Source of the DNA: Bacillus infantis NRRL B-14911
GTDB taxonomy: Bacteria; Bacillota; Bacilli; Bacillales; Cytobacillaceae
Reading direction: 5' to 3'
Assembly: GCF_000473245.1 (NCBI RefSeq)
Contig: NC_022524.1
Span: forward strand, 37,501 to 95,000
Length of the DNA stretch: 57,500 nucleotides
Of this stretch, positions 21,291-30,618 are shown piece by piece (within the stretch, counting starts at the first letter, position 1; the number at the start of each line of letters is the position of its first letter). Below the pieces are notes generated by a model. It ran no database searches, was not told the DNA's origin, and was given only the letters and a program-made list of their open reading frames with translations. A program made the translations under genes and the position numbers.

Positions 21291-21581
21291 ATGGAGGTAA
21301 CTGACGTAAGATTGCGCCGTGTAAATACAGATGGACGGATGAGAGCAATTGCTTCAATTACTTTAGACCATGAGTTTGTTGTTCATGATATCCGTGTCAT
21401 TGACGGCAATAATGGCCTATTTGTCGCAATGCCAAGCAAACGTACACCTGATGGAGAGTTCCGTGATATCGCTCACCCGATCAATTCCGGAACGCGCGGC
21501 AAGATCCAAGAAGCTGTTTTGGCAGAATATCACCGCTTAGGCGAATTAGAAGTTGAATTTGAAGAAGCCGGAGCTTCTTAA
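21291..21581 (+). CDS. spoVG: Septation regulator SpoVG
   Basis: A small nucleic-acid-binding regulator, in B. subtilis involved in asymmetric septation and in other Firmicutes in virulence or cell-wall genes. The 96 residues begin [19 protein letters not shown] and contain the family signature [24 protein letters not shown] 21291 has GGTGGTG 5 bases upstream. The gene is monocistronic, behind a SigH-type promoter and before a hairpin. Confidence 0.98.
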   Translation: MEVTDVRLRRVNTDGRMRAIASITLDHEFVVHDIRVIDGNNGLFVAMPSKRTPDGEFRDIAHPINSGTRGKIQEAVLAEYHRLGELEVEFEEAGAS

Positions 21582-21593
21582 GTATAATTGCAA

Positions 21594-21627
21594 CGAGGGC
21601 CTACTTCATTAGTCAGGCTCTTTTTTA
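21594..21627 (+). terminator. Probable spoVG terminator
   Basis: GAGGGCCT and AGGCTC pair imperfectly around a loop, followed by TTTTTT. Confidence 0.6.
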
Positions 21628-21759
21628 TGGCCATTTTCACTGCCTGCTCCTTATTATTGCCTTTCCCCTGTAAGACCCCTGTATAAACCATCCTTCTTAA
21701 ATAATTTCCTTCCCAGAAAATCTTCCTTATGACAAAAATATGTACTTTGGCAACATTCC

Positions 21760-21788
21760 TTGAAATGAAAGGCTTTTTGAGATATATT
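21760..21788 (+). promoter_or_regulatory. SigA promoter of glmU
   Basis: TTGAAA (21760-21765), 17 bases, TATATT (21783-21788), 35 bases before the glmU start. Confidence 0.7.
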
Positions 21789-21823
21789 CTTAATGGATAA
21801 AAAGGTAAATTGGAGGCCTGTAA

Positions 21824-23197
21824 ATGTCTACACGTTTCGCGGTAATTTTAGCCGCAGGCCAAGGGACACGCATGAAGTCAAAGCTTTATAAAGTGCTTCA
21901 TCCCGTTTGCGGCAAACCAATGGTTCAGCATGTTGTGGATCAAGTATCGAATCTTCATATAGAAAAAATCGTCACCATCATCGGGCATGGCGCCGAGCTT
22001 GTCAAATCCCAGCTGGGTGATGCAAGCAGCTATGCGCTTCAGGAGGAACAGCTCGGCACAGCCCATGCTGTCATGCAGGCTAAGGATGCCCTTGAAGGAA
22101 AAGAGGGTGTGACCATCGTTGTGTGTGGGGATACACCACTCATCAAGGCAGAAACAATGGAGTCGCTCTTCCGCCATCATGAGGAAACTGGTGCAAAAGC
22201 AACCATCCTTACTGCCATTGCTCCTGATCCTGCAGGATATGGAAGAATTGTACGGAATGAAGAGGGGCATGTCGAGAAAATCGTCGAGCATAAGGATGCG
22301 ACAGAGCAGGAGAGAAGCATCACCGAAATCAACACAGGTACATACTGCTTTGATAACGCATCGCTTTTCCGTGCCCTTAACAATGTCAGCAATGACAATG
22401 TCCAAGGAGAGTATTACCTGCCTGATGTCATTGAAATCCTGAAAACTGAAGGTGAGACGGTATCAGCCTTCGCAACAGGCGATTTCGATGAGTCACTGGG
22501 CGTCAATGACCGTGTTGCTCTTTCTCAGGCAGAACGCATCATGAAAAGGCGCATAAATGAGAAGCATATGAGAAACGGTGTGTCGCTCATCGATCCTGAA
22601 CAGACGTATATCAGCCCTGAAGCGGTGATCGGCCAGGATACAGTCATCTATCCGGGAACAGTCATCCAGGGGGCTGCGGTGATCGGCTCAGAATGCGTGA
22701 TCGGCCCCAACACGGAAATCAAGGACTGTACGATCGGGGACACCACTGTTATCAGGCATTCTGTCGCCCACGACAGCAGCATCGGCAGTGGTGTAGCGAT
22801 TGGGCCGTTTGCCCATATCCGTCCTCAGTCAGATATCCATGATGAAGTGAAGGTCGGCAATTTCGTTGAAATTAAGAAGTCTGTTTTCGGCAAAGGAAGC
22901 AAGGCCTCCCACCTCAGTTATATTGGGGATGCGGAAGTCGGAAGCGATGTGAACCTCGGCTGCGGCTCAATCACAGTCAATTATGACGGGAAAAATAAAT
23001 TCCTGACAAAAATCGAAGACGGTGCATTCATTGGCTGCAACTCCAATCTGGTTGCACCTGTAACGGTCGGAAAGGGCGCGTATGTAGCGGCCGGCTCTAC
23101 CATCACGGAAGATGTGCCTGGAGAAGCGCTGGCAGTGGCCCGTGCAAGGCAGACGAATAAAGAAGATTATGTGAGCAAGCTTAATAACAAGAAATAA
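21824..23197 (+). CDS. glmU: Bifunctional UDP-GlcNAc pyrophosphorylase / glucosamine-1-P acetyltransferase
   Basis: Makes UDP-N-acetylglucosamine, precursor of peptidoglycan and teichoic acids. The N-terminal uridyltransferase domain starts with [24 protein letters not shown] and contains [10 protein letters not shown] and CGDTPLI. The C-terminal half (from about residue 250) is a left-handed beta helix of hexapeptide repeats ([14 protein letters not shown]...), ending with the acetyltransferase His/Asn region [11 protein letters not shown] and [13 protein letters not shown]. Length 457 is standard. TTGGAGG is upstream. prs follows after 28 bases, as in B. subtilis (gcaD-prs). Confidence 0.98.
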   Translation: MSTRFAVILAAGQGTRMKSKLYKVLHPVCGKPMVQHVVDQVSNLHIEKIVTIIGHGAELVKSQLGDASSYALQEEQLGTAHAVMQAKDALEGKEGVTIVVCGDTPLIKAETMESLFRHHEETGAKATILTAIAPDPAGYGRIVRNEEGHVEKIVEHKDATEQERSITEINTGTYCFDNASLFRALNNVSNDNVQGEYYLPDVIEILKTEGETVSAFATGDFDESLGVNDRVALSQAERIMKRRINEKHMRNGVSLIDPEQTYISPEAVIGQDTVIYPGTVIQGAAVIGSECVIGPNTEIKDCTIGDTTVIRHSVAHDSSIGSGVAIGPFAHIRPQSDIHDEVKVGNFVEIKKSVFGKGSKASHLSYIGDAEVGSDVNLGCGSITVNYDGKNKFLTKIEDGAFIGCNSNLVAPVTVGKGAYVAAGSTITEDVPGEALAVARARQTNKEDYVSKLNNKK

Positions 23198-23225
23198 TAG
23201 TGATAAAAAGCTAATGGAGGTTAAC

Positions 23226-24182
23226 ATGTCGAACCAGTATTTAGATCCAAACTTGAAGGTGTTTTCCCTGAATTCAAATCGTGATCTGGCATCGGAAATT
23301 GCAAAGGTTATCGGAGTGGAGCTTGGAAAGTGCTCTGTTACGCGTTTTAGTGATGGAGAGATCCAGATTAACATCGAGGAAAGCATCAGGGGCTGTGATG
23401 TATTCGTGATCCAGTCTACAAGCTCTCCTGTAAACGAGCACTTGATGGAGCTTCTGATCATGATTGATGCACTGAAGAGGGCTTCTGCCAAGACAATCAA
23501 CATTGTTATGCCTTACTACGGCTATGCACGCCAGGACCGCAAGGCGAGAGCCCGTGAACCGATCACGGCCAAGCTTGCAGCCAACCTGCTTGAAACGGCA
23601 GGGGCGACGCGTGTCATCACGCTGGATCTTCATGCGCCGCAAATCCAAGGCTTCTTCGATATCCCGATCGACCATCTGATGGGTGTGCCGATTTTGGCCG
23701 ATTATTTCGGAAACAAAGATCTGGATGGCGATATTGTCATCGTATCACCGGACCATGGGGGAGTAACCCGCGCACGCAAGCTTGCTGAGCGCCTGAAGGC
23801 TCCAATCGCCATCATCGACAAGCGCCGTCCTAAGCCGAATGTCGCGGAAGTCATGAATATCGTCGGAAATATCGACGGCAAGATTGCTATCCTTATCGAT
23901 GACATCATCGATACGGCCGGCACGATCACCCTTGCTGCGAACGCCCTGATTGAAAATGGCGCGAAGGAAGTCTATGCGTGCTGCACACATCCTGTGCTGT
24001 CAGGGCCGGCGATCGAGCGGATCCAGAACTCAAATATTAAAGAACTGGCTGTCACAAACTCCATTGCTTTGCCTGAAGAAAAGAAAATCGCAAAAGTCAG
24101 GGAGCTGTCTGTAGCCCCTCTTATCGGGGAAGCGATCATCCGCGTCCACGAGGAGCAGTCTGTCAGCACTCTGTTCGATTAA
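23226..24182 (+). CDS. prs: Ribose-phosphate pyrophosphokinase
   Basis: Makes PRPP from ribose 5-phosphate and ATP, feeding purine, pyrimidine, histidine and tryptophan routes. The 318 residues show the ATP flexible loop [17 protein letters not shown], the signature [18 protein letters not shown], and the PRPP-binding loop [16 protein letters not shown] 23226 ([12 protein letters not shown]) has ATGGAGG upstream. It is the source of the effector that controls PurR in the same window, and of the substrate of HprT. A hairpin follows. Confidence 0.98.
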   Translation: MSNQYLDPNLKVFSLNSNRDLASEIAKVIGVELGKCSVTRFSDGEIQINIEESIRGCDVFVIQSTSSPVNEHLMELLIMIDALKRASAKTINIVMPYYGYARQDRKARAREPITAKLAANLLETAGATRVITLDLHAPQIQGFFDIPIDHLMGVPILADYFGNKDLDGDIVIVSPDHGGVTRARKLAERLKAPIAIIDKRRPKPNVAEVMNIVGNIDGKIAILIDDIIDTAGTITLAANALIENGAKEVYACCTHPVLSGPAIERIQNSNIKELAVTNSIALPEEKKIAKVRELSVAPLIGEAIIRVHEEQSVSTLFD

Positions 24183-24196
24183 TTCAGCAATATAAG

Positions 24197-24222
24197 AGGC
24201 TTGCCGCAGGGCAAGCCTTTTA
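24197..24222 (+). terminator. prs terminator
   Basis: AGGCTTGCC and GGCAAGCCT pair around GCAG, followed by TTTTAT. Confidence 0.75.
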
Positions 24223-24261
24223 TGCTATACTCATGTTATAAAACTGCTTGCAGGCAAATGT

Positions 24262-24287
24262 GTTTAAAACATCTCCATTTAGGGCAT
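24262..24287 (+). promoter_or_regulatory. SigB-type promoter of rplY (ctc)
   Basis: GTTTAA (24262-24267), 14 bases, GGGCAT (24282-24287) fits the general-stress SigB pattern GTTTAA-N12/15-GGGWAW. ctc is the founding SigB-dependent gene of B. subtilis. Confidence 0.75.
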
Positions 24288-24365
24288 TTTTAAAAAGATA
24301 AGTATGCAGTCCATTTGCATGGTTCATTTTAATTACACCTTAAATTGAGGAAGGGGACGTTTTTT

Positions 24366-25001
24366 ATGAGCACTGTACTTCAAGCCAAAGAACGAAAAGA
24401 ATTCCGCAATTCCAATCTGACGCAGCTGCGCAATGAGGGGAATATTCCTGGTGTTGTTTATGGGAATAAAATCGAAAGCAAAGCAATTTACCTGAATGGC
24501 CCTGATTTTATCAAAACAATCCGGGAAACAGGCAGGAATGCTGTTTTTTCTCTTGATGTAGAAGGCACAAAACATGATGTGGTGCTGAGCGACTATCAGG
24601 CGGACCCTTTGAAAAATGAAATCACCCACCTGGACTTCAGGGCGGTTGATATGTCGCAGGAAATCACGGCAGAGGTGAGGATCGAGCTGGTCGGCGATGC
24701 GGCAGGCGTCAAAGACGGCGGAGTCCTTCAGCAGCCTGTCCATGAGTTATCTGTATCGGCCAAGCCGAATGACATTCCGCAGAGCGTAGAAGTAAACATA
24801 GCAGATCTCCAGGTCGGAGAAAGCATTACGGCCGCAGATATTAAAGCGGGCCGCGGCTTCACGATCAATACGGATGATGAAACAGTCATTGCTTCCATCC
24901 TTGCGCCAAGGCAGGAAGAGGAAATAAGCACAGGCGAAGAGCAGGAGCCAGGCATCCCTGAGAATCAGGAAGGCCGGGAAACTGAAGCAAACGAAGAGTA
25001 A
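24366..25001 (+). CDS. rplY: Ribosomal protein L25/general stress protein Ctc
   Basis: A 5S-rRNA-binding protein of the L25/TL5/Ctc group, found on ribosomes under stress. The N-terminal L25 domain (to about residue 95) contains RNSNLTQLRNEGNIPGVVYG; the C-terminal TL5 beta domain follows (VRIELVGDAAGVKDGGVLQQ...). The last 25 residues are an acidic tail rich in Glu, normal for Ctc. ATG 24366 (MSTVLQAKERKEF) is preferred over TTG 24345, with AAGGGG upstream. A SigB-type promoter is present 80-100 bases before the start. Confidence 0.95.
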   Translation: MSTVLQAKERKEFRNSNLTQLRNEGNIPGVVYGNKIESKAIYLNGPDFIKTIRETGRNAVFSLDVEGTKHDVVLSDYQADPLKNEITHLDFRAVDMSQEITAEVRIELVGDAAGVKDGGVLQQPVHELSVSAKPNDIPQSVEVNIADLQVGESITAADIKAGRGFTINTDDETVIASILAPRQEEEISTGEEQEPGIPENQEGRETEANEE

Positions 25002-25006
25002 ACAAT

Positions 25007-25042
25007 AAAGGGTCTGGCCCGCTCTGGTCAGACCTTTTCTTA
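25007..25042 (+). terminator. Probable rplY terminator
   Basis: AAGGGTCTGGCC and GGTCAGACCTT pair with one bulge and one G-T pair, followed by TTTTCTT. Confidence 0.65.
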
Positions 25043-25067
25043 CGTTGATAGGCGGAGGTAATAAGAC

Positions 25068-25631
25068 ATGAAATTGTTTGTAGGGCTGGGGAACCCAGGG
25101 AAAGAGTATGAGAAAACAAGGCATAACATAGGCTTTGATGTTATTGACAGGCTGTCCGGGAAGCTGAATATCCCTTTGGACCAGGCAAAGTTCAAGGGTG
25201 TGTTCGGCATGGGGCGCGTCGATGGAGAAAAGGTATTTCTTCTAAAGCCGCTTACATATATGAATCTGTCAGGAGAATCGATCAGACCGCTGATGGACTA
25301 TTATGATATTGACACAGAAGATCTGGCTGTCATCTATGATGATCTTGATTTGCCGCCGGGGAAAATCCGGCTCAGGCAGAAGGGCAGCGCAGGCGGCCAT
25401 AATGGCATCAAATCAACAATTGCGCACACAGGCACACAGGAATTCAGCCGCATCCGCGTCGGGATCGGGCGCCCTGAAGGCGGGATGAAGGTGACTGATT
25501 ATGTGCTCGGCCGTTTTACAGCAGAAGAGCAGAAGGTCATGGATGAGGCGGCAGACCGCTCGGCTGATGCCTGCATAGATTGGATCAGGAAGCCTTTCCT
25601 TGAGGTCATGAATCAATATAACCAATCTTAG
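25068..25631 (+). CDS. pth: Peptidyl-tRNA hydrolase
   Basis: Releases peptides from peptidyl-tRNA that drops off the ribosome. The 187 residues contain all catalytic elements: [18 protein letters not shown] (Asn 9 and His 19), [10 protein letters not shown], the aspartate in [11 protein letters not shown] and [16 protein letters not shown] lies upstream. In B. subtilis it is spoVC, with mutants blocked late in sporulation. It is probably read together with rplY only by read-through, since a terminator-like hairpin separates them. Confidence 0.97.
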   Translation: MKLFVGLGNPGKEYEKTRHNIGFDVIDRLSGKLNIPLDQAKFKGVFGMGRVDGEKVFLLKPLTYMNLSGESIRPLMDYYDIDTEDLAVIYDDLDLPPGKIRLRQKGSAGGHNGIKSTIAHTGTQEFSRIRVGIGRPEGGMKVTDYVLGRFTAEEQKVMDEAADRSADACIDWIRKPFLEVMNQYNQS

Positions 25632-25701
25632 CTTTTCATTATTTCATTTGGCCTTACATATGATAAAGTTAAGTTAGCGTTTTCTGCTGCGCTCTGTAAG
25701 T

Positions 25702-25730
25702 GAATAAGATTCCTTCCCGGGGCAATACTA
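25702..25730 (+). promoter_or_regulatory. SigF-type promoter of fin
   Basis: GAATA (25702-25706), 14 bases, GGCAATACTA (25721-25730). The -10 box fits GGnnAnAnTA fully; the -35 is weak. The layout is the same as upstream of csfB. Confidence 0.6.
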
Positions 25731-25763
25731 GCAATAACAATTGTTAGACAGGGAGGGACAGGC

Positions 25764-25994
25764 ATGGCACTTCATTATCATTGCCGCCATTGCGGCATGA
25801 AGATGGGAACGCTGGATAACTTGTCAATGCATGCAGAAAGCCTTGGGTTCCATAAATTGAATGAAGAAGAACGCCAGGATATGATTCTCTATGGGTCATC
25901 CGGGGATATACACATAACATCGATCTGCGAGGATTGCCAGGAATCACTGGAAAGAAATCCTGATTACCATCAGAACGATTACCTTATTCATTAA
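25764..25994 (+). CDS. fin: Anti-sigma-F factor Fin (YabK)
   Basis: A small zinc-containing inhibitor that shuts down SigF in the forespore and so helps the switch to SigG. The 76 residues hold two Cys pairs, CRHCG near the N-terminus and CEDCQ near residue 56, as in the Fin family, and the block NLSMHAESLGFHKLN. CAGGGAGGG lies 8 bases upstream of ATG. It is located between pth and mfd exactly as in B. subtilis. It has its own SigF-type promoter and a strong terminator, consistent with feedback control. Confidence 0.94.
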   Translation: MALHYHCRHCGMKMGTLDNLSMHAESLGFHKLNEEERQDMILYGSSGDIHITSICEDCQESLERNPDYHQNDYLIH

Positions 25995-26028
25995 AAAGCT
26001 TTGGACGGACACTCCAAAGCGTTTTTCT
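25993..26028 (+). terminator. fin terminator
   Basis: GCTTTGGA (25998-26005) and TCCAAAGC (26013-26020), with an A tract before and TTTTT after. Confidence 0.85.
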
Positions 26029-26075
26029 GTTTTCATATGCACACATAACGACTTAGGACGAGAGGAGGGGTTGCC

Positions 26076-29000
26076 ATGCTAGGATTAAAACAGCTTTTCA
26101 CCCGGCAGGATGATATCAAGACAGTCATCACCGGAGTGAACGGGGGGCTGAAAGAGCAGCTGGTGGCCGGATTGACCGGCTCGGCACGGACGCTTTTCCT
26201 TGCCTCTATATATGAGCAGACAAAAAAGCCTATGCTGGTTGTAACTCACAATCTTTTACAAGCACAGAAATTATATGATGATATTGTCAATCTGATAGGC
26301 GAGGATGATGTATATCTTTATCCCGCCAATGAACTGATCGCATCGGAGCTGAGCATTGCAAGCCCCGAGCTGAGGGCGCAGAGAATCGACGCGCTCAACC
26401 ATTGGAGCGGGAAGGGCACCGGCATTGTCATTATCCCTATGGCCGGGATGAGGAAGGTGCTTCCGCCTCCTTCCCTTTGGAAGAAGCGCCAGCTGATATT
26501 AAAGCTTGGCGATGATATAGAAATAGAGGAGCAGCTTCTTGAGTTTGTCAAAATGGGCTACAGCCGAACTGATATGGTGTCATCCCCGGGAGAATTCAGC
26601 GTCAGGGGCGGCATCATGGACATCTATCCGCTGACCGAAGCAGATCCTATCAGGATTGAGCTGTTTGACACCGAAATTGACAGCATCCGTTCTTTTTCCC
26701 TGGAAGACCAGCGATCGAAAGAAAAGCTGAAGCAGGTCCATATCGGCCCTGCAACCGAGAATCCTTTTGAGGATGAGCATTATGACAGGGTATATGAGAA
26801 GCTGGAAAAAGGCCTTTCAGCCAGTCTGAAGAAGCTGAAGGATGAGAAGGCAAAAGAGCTGCTGGCCCAGAATATCGGGTATGAACTGGAGCAGCTCCGG
26901 AACAGGCAAAGGCCTGAGCAGATGTTCAAATACCTCTCCTATGCTTATGAATCCAATAATAGTTTGCTAGATTACCTTCCGCAGGATGGGCTGATTTTTA
27001 TCGATGAAATCAGCAGGGTCCAGGAGATGAATGAGTCCCTTGAGAAAGAGGAGGCAGAATGGTATACAAGCCTGCTTGGCGAAGGAAAAATTGTCCATGA
27101 CGTCAAAATTTCCCACAGCCTGAAGGAATTCATCGCCCGGTCTTATCAGCCGATCGTTTACATGTCCCTATTTTTAAGGCATGTCCCGAATACGAATCCG
27201 CAGAATATCATCAATGTCTCCTGCCGGCAGATGCAGAACTTCCACGGCCAGCTGAATGTGCTGAAAAGCGAGCTGGAACGCTGGAGGAAGAGCGGCTTCT
27301 CTGTTTTGTTCCTCGGCCCTGACATGGCCCGGGTCAAGAAGCTTCAAAGCGTTTTGGCCGACTATGAAATTGAGGCTGCTGTCATCGAGCCTGATAAAGA
27401 AGTGCTGAAGGGCAAGTTCCAGATCACGGAAGGAAGCCTGCAGACAGGCTTTGAACTGCCGATCCAGAAAATTGCCGTCATCACGGAAGAAGAGCTTTTC
27501 AACAAGAAAACAGCAAAGCGGTCACCGCGCAGGCAGAAGCTTTCGAATGCTGAAAGAATCAAAAGCTATTCAGAGCTTAAAATCGGCGATTATGTTGTCC
27601 ATGTGAACCACGGGATCGGCAAATATCTTGGCATTGAAACACTCGAAATCAATGGCCTTCATAAGGATTATCTGAATATACGCTATTCAGGCAGCGATCA
27701 GCTGTATGTTCCGGTCGATCAGATTGATCTTGTCCAGAAGTATGTAGGGTCCGAAGGCAAAGAGCCGAAGATCTATAAGCTTGGCGGCAATGACTGGAAG
27801 CGTGTCAAGAAGAAGGTTGAAAGCTCTGTTCAGGATATAGCGGACGATCTGATCAAATTGTACGCCGAGAGGGAAGCGTCGAAAGGTTATGCATTCTCTC
27901 CTGACGGGGACATGCAGCGCGAATTCGAGTTGTCCTTCCCTTACCAGGAAACAGAGGATCAGCTGAGGTCCATCCATGAAATCAAGCTGGATATGGAAAA
28001 AGAGCGGCCGATGGACCGCCTCCTGTGCGGCGATGTTGGCTACGGGAAAACTGAGGTGGCGATAAGGGCTGCCTTCAAGGCAATTGCGGACGGCAAACAG
28101 GTGGCCATCCTTGTGCCGACAACGATCCTTGCCCAGCAGCACTACCAGACAATGAGAGAAAGGTTCCAGGAATACCCTGTTGAGATCGGGCTCTTAAGCC
28201 GCTTCCGGACAAAGAAGCAGCAGACCGAGACAGTCAAGGGCCTTAAAAACGGCACCGTTGATATTGTTGTCGGCACCCATCGCCTGCTCTCAAAGGAAAT
28301 CATTTATAAAGACCTCGGGCTGCTCATCATTGACGAAGAGCAGCGGTTCGGCGTCACTCATAAAGAAAAGATCAAACAGCTCAAAACAAATGTTGATGTC
28401 CTGACATTGACTGCGACGCCGATTCCCCGGACCCTGCATATGTCGATGCTCGGCGTGAGAGACTTGTCTGTCATCGAGACACCGCCGGAGAACAGATTCC
28501 CGGTCCAGACCTATGTAATGGAATACAATGGCGGACTTGTCCGTGAAGCCATCGAACGGGAGATGGCGCGGGGCGGCCAGGTATATTTCCTGTATAACAG
28601 GGTTGAGGACATCGAACGGAAGGCAGAGGAAATCTCCATGCTTGTACCGGATGCCAAGGTGGTTGCCGCCCATGGCCAAATGACTGAAAATGAGCTCGAA
28701 TCAGTTATGCTGAGCTTCCTTGGAGGAGAAGCGGACGTCCTCGTCAGCACAACGATCATTGAAACGGGAGTCGATATCCCGAATGTGAACACCTTGATCG
28801 TATTTGATGCAGACAGGATGGGGCTCTCCCAGCTGTACCAGCTGAGGGGGCGGGTTGGCCGCTCAAACAGAGTTGCCTATGCGTATTTCACCTACCGGAA
28901 GGATAAAGTGCTGACTGAAGTGGCAGAAAAGCGCCTCCAGGCCATCAAGGAGTTCACGGAGCTGGGGTCAGGATTTAAGATTGCGATGCGCGATCTTTCC

Positions 29001-29615
29001 ATCAGGGGTGCCGGCAATCTGCTCGGCTCTCAGCAGCACGGATTCATCGATTCTGTCGGCTTTGACCTGTATTCCCAGATGCTTAAAGAGGCGATAGAAG
29101 AACGGAAGGAAAATCCGGAAACATATAAAAAGCCTTCTTTGGAAATCGATCTTGAAATCGATGCCTACATCCCTGATGCTTATCTGGCGGATGGAAACCA
29201 GAAGATTGAAATGTATAAAAGGTTCCGCGGCATCGACTCGATGGATGAGGTCGAAGGGCTGAAGGAAGAAATGACAGACAGGTTCGGAGATTATCCGGAT
29301 GAGGTCGCTTACCTGTTCCGGGTCGCCGAGATGAAGGTCCATGCCCAGGAGGCCGGTGTAGAGCTCATCAAACAGTCCAAGGCTGAAGTCCTGATTCTCT
29401 TGTCAGAGGAGGCAAGCTCTCTGATCGACGGACAGAAAATCTTCCAGGAAAGCACCAAACATGGACGGATGGTCGGCCTCGGCATGGAAGGCAAGAAGCT
29501 GAAGATGGTCATCCAGACAAAGGGTTACAGTACAGACAAATGGCTTAACACCGCCTATGATATGATTCTTGGAATAGATAAGGCCAAAAAGAAGCAGCAA
29601 AATCCAATATCGTAA
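26076..29615 (+). CDS. mfd: Transcription-repair coupling factor Mfd
   Basis: Removes RNA polymerase stalled at DNA lesions and recruits UvrA. The 1179 residues have the expected order: UvrB-like domains at the N-terminus (SGKGTGIVI, MGYSRTDMVSSPGEFSVRGGIMDIYP), the RNA-polymerase interaction (CarD-like) domain at about 490-570 (LKIGDYVVHVNHGIGKYLGI), a superfamily II DNA translocase with Walker A CGDVGYGKTEVA and DEEQ box IIDEEQRFGV, TATPIPRT, the translocation region QLRGRVGRSNRVAYAYF, and the C-terminal TRCF domain. GAGGAGGGG lies upstream. No frame problem is seen over 3.5 kb. Confidence 0.98.
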   Translation: MLGLKQLFTRQDDIKTVITGVNGGLKEQLVAGLTGSARTLFLASIYEQTKKPMLVVTHNLLQAQKLYDDIVNLIGEDDVYLYPANELIASELSIASPELRAQRIDALNHWSGKGTGIVIIPMAGMRKVLPPPSLWKKRQLILKLGDDIEIEEQLLEFVKMGYSRTDMVSSPGEFSVRGGIMDIYPLTEADPIRIELFDTEIDSIRSFSLEDQRSKEKLKQVHIGPATENPFEDEHYDRVYEKLEKGLSASLKKLKDEKAKELLAQNIGYELEQLRNRQRPEQMFKYLSYAYESNNSLLDYLPQDGLIFIDEISRVQEMNESLEKEEAEWYTSLLGEGKIVHDVKISHSLKEFIARSYQPIVYMSLFLRHVPNTNPQNIINVSCRQMQNFHGQLNVLKSELERWRKSGFSVLFLGPDMARVKKLQSVLADYEIEAAVIEPDKEVLKGKFQITEGSLQTGFELPIQKIAVITEEELFNKKTAKRSPRRQKLSNAERIKSYSELKIGDYVVHVNHGIGKYLGIETLEINGLHKDYLNIRYSGSDQLYVPVDQIDLVQKYVGSEGKEPKIYKLGGNDWKRVKKKVESSVQDIADDLIKLYAEREASKGYAFSPDGDMQREFELSFPYQETEDQLRSIHEIKLDMEKERPMDRLLCGDVGYGKTEVAIRAAFKAIADGKQVAILVPTTILAQQHYQTMRERFQEYPVEIGLLSRFRTKKQQTETVKGLKNGTVDIVVGTHRLLSKEIIYKDLGLLIIDEEQRFGVTHKEKIKQLKTNVDVLTLTATPIPRTLHMSMLGVRDLSVIETPPENRFPVQTYVMEYNGGLVREAIEREMARGGQVYFLYNRVEDIERKAEEISMLVPDAKVVAAHGQMTENELESVMLSFLGGEADVLVSTTIIETGVDIPNVNTLIVFDADRMGLSQLYQLRGRVGRSNRVAYAYFTYRKDKVLTEVAEKRLQAIKEFTELGSGFKIAMRDLSIRGAGNLLGSQQHGFIDSVGFDLYSQMLKEAIEERKENPETYKKPSLEIDLEIDAYIPDAYLADGNQKIEMYKRFRGIDSMDEVEGLKEEMTDRFGDYPDEVAYLFRVAEMKVHAQEAGVELIKQSKAEVLILLSEEASSLIDGQKIFQESTKHGRMVGLGMEGKKLKMVIQTKGYSTDKWLNTAYDMILGIDKAKKKQQNPIS

Positions 29616-29765
29616 AGTAATGGAAAAGTTCCTGTCACCTAAATGAAATGAGAAAAGTGTTTAATTAGAGTAGACAAGGGTATTTCAAATGGTAAGGATT
29701 TTTATACTGGAATGTTTATCCTATTGAGGAAATGTTATCACCCGAGAGAAAAAATATTTGCAAGT

Positions 29766-29794
29766 GTATAGAACTTTCCATATGAAAGATACTA
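29766..29794 (+). promoter_or_regulatory. SigG-type promoter of spoVT
   Basis: GTATA (29766-29770), 17 bases, GATACTA (29788-29794) resembles the forespore boxes GHATR and CATWHTA. spoVT is SigG-dependent in B. subtilis. Confidence 0.6.
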
Positions 29795-29880
29795 AGTTCA
29801 AACATGGAGAAGATTTCAACAAAAGGAAGCAGAAATCTACTCCTGCTAAAAATCATCAGATGAAAGTGAGGCAACGCAGG

Positions 29881-30417
29881 ATGAAAGCAACTGGTATAGT
29901 TCGTCGTATCGATGATTTGGGTCGTGTAGTAATCCCGAAGGAAATCCGCAGGACACTGCGAATTCGTGAAGGTGACCCGCTGGAAATATTTGTAGACCGC
30001 GATGGTGAAGTCATCTTAAAGAAGTACTCGCCAATCAGCGAATTAAGCGATTTTGCAAAAGAATATGCAGAAGCTCTGTATGACAGCCTTGGAAACCCGG
30101 TCCTGATTTGTGACAGGGATACATTTATCGCAACGGCAGGCGGATCAAAAAAGGATTATCTGAACAAAAACATCAGTGATCTGCTGGAAAAAACAATGGA
30201 AGACAGAACTTCTGTCCTCGTCAACACTCAAGGTGAGTATGCCCTTGCAGATGGGAATGAGGAAAGCCTTTCTGCTTATACAATCGGTCCAATCATTGCC
30301 AATGGCGATCCGATAGGGGCAGTCATCATTTATGCGAAGGAAGATTCGCTTGGTGATGTAGAACAGAAGGCTGTAGAAACGGCAGCTGGATTCTTGGCAA
30401 GGCAGATGGAGTCCTAA
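29881..30417 (+). CDS. spoVT: Stage V sporulation protein T
   Basis: A forespore transcription factor that tunes SigG-dependent genes. The 178 residues consist of an AbrB-like swapped-hairpin DNA-binding domain (MKATGIVRRIDDLGRVVIPKEIRRTLRI) and a C-terminal GAF-like domain (about 56-178). The start is ATG 29881 with GTGAGG 8 bases upstream; the longer frame from 29758 runs into the promoter region. It is a paralogue of AbrB in the same window, sharing the first 30 residues closely. Confidence 0.97.
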   Translation: MKATGIVRRIDDLGRVVIPKEIRRTLRIREGDPLEIFVDRDGEVILKKYSPISELSDFAKEYAEALYDSLGNPVLICDRDTFIATAGGSKKDYLNKNISDLLEKTMEDRTSVLVNTQGEYALADGNEESLSAYTIGPIIANGDPIGAVIIYAKEDSLGDVEQKAVETAAGFLARQMES

Positions 30418-30442
30418 TACCAATTTTGTATCTTATAGAGAT

Positions 30443-30470
30443 GAAAAGGGGCAGCCTGGCTGCCTTTTTT
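30443..30470 (+). terminator. spoVT terminator
   Basis: GGCAGC-CTG-GCTGCC extended by two G-T and four A-T pairs, followed by TTTTTTCT. Confidence 0.8.
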
Positions 30471-30618
30471 CTATGGGAAAAATGAAAATGAATGCTTCAA
30501 AGCTATTTGTTTTATGACAGACGGATAACGAAACAAGGTTAATGCGCTATCATCCCATCCTGCGGCCAATAGTTATGCTATAATACTTTTCGAATTCATT
30601 ATTGGAAGGAGATGGGCA

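Noticed and set aside
21630-21823. glmS-like ribozyme or other riboswitch before glmU
   Set aside because: The region is short, AT-rich and shows only a SigA promoter; no conserved ribozyme core is seen.
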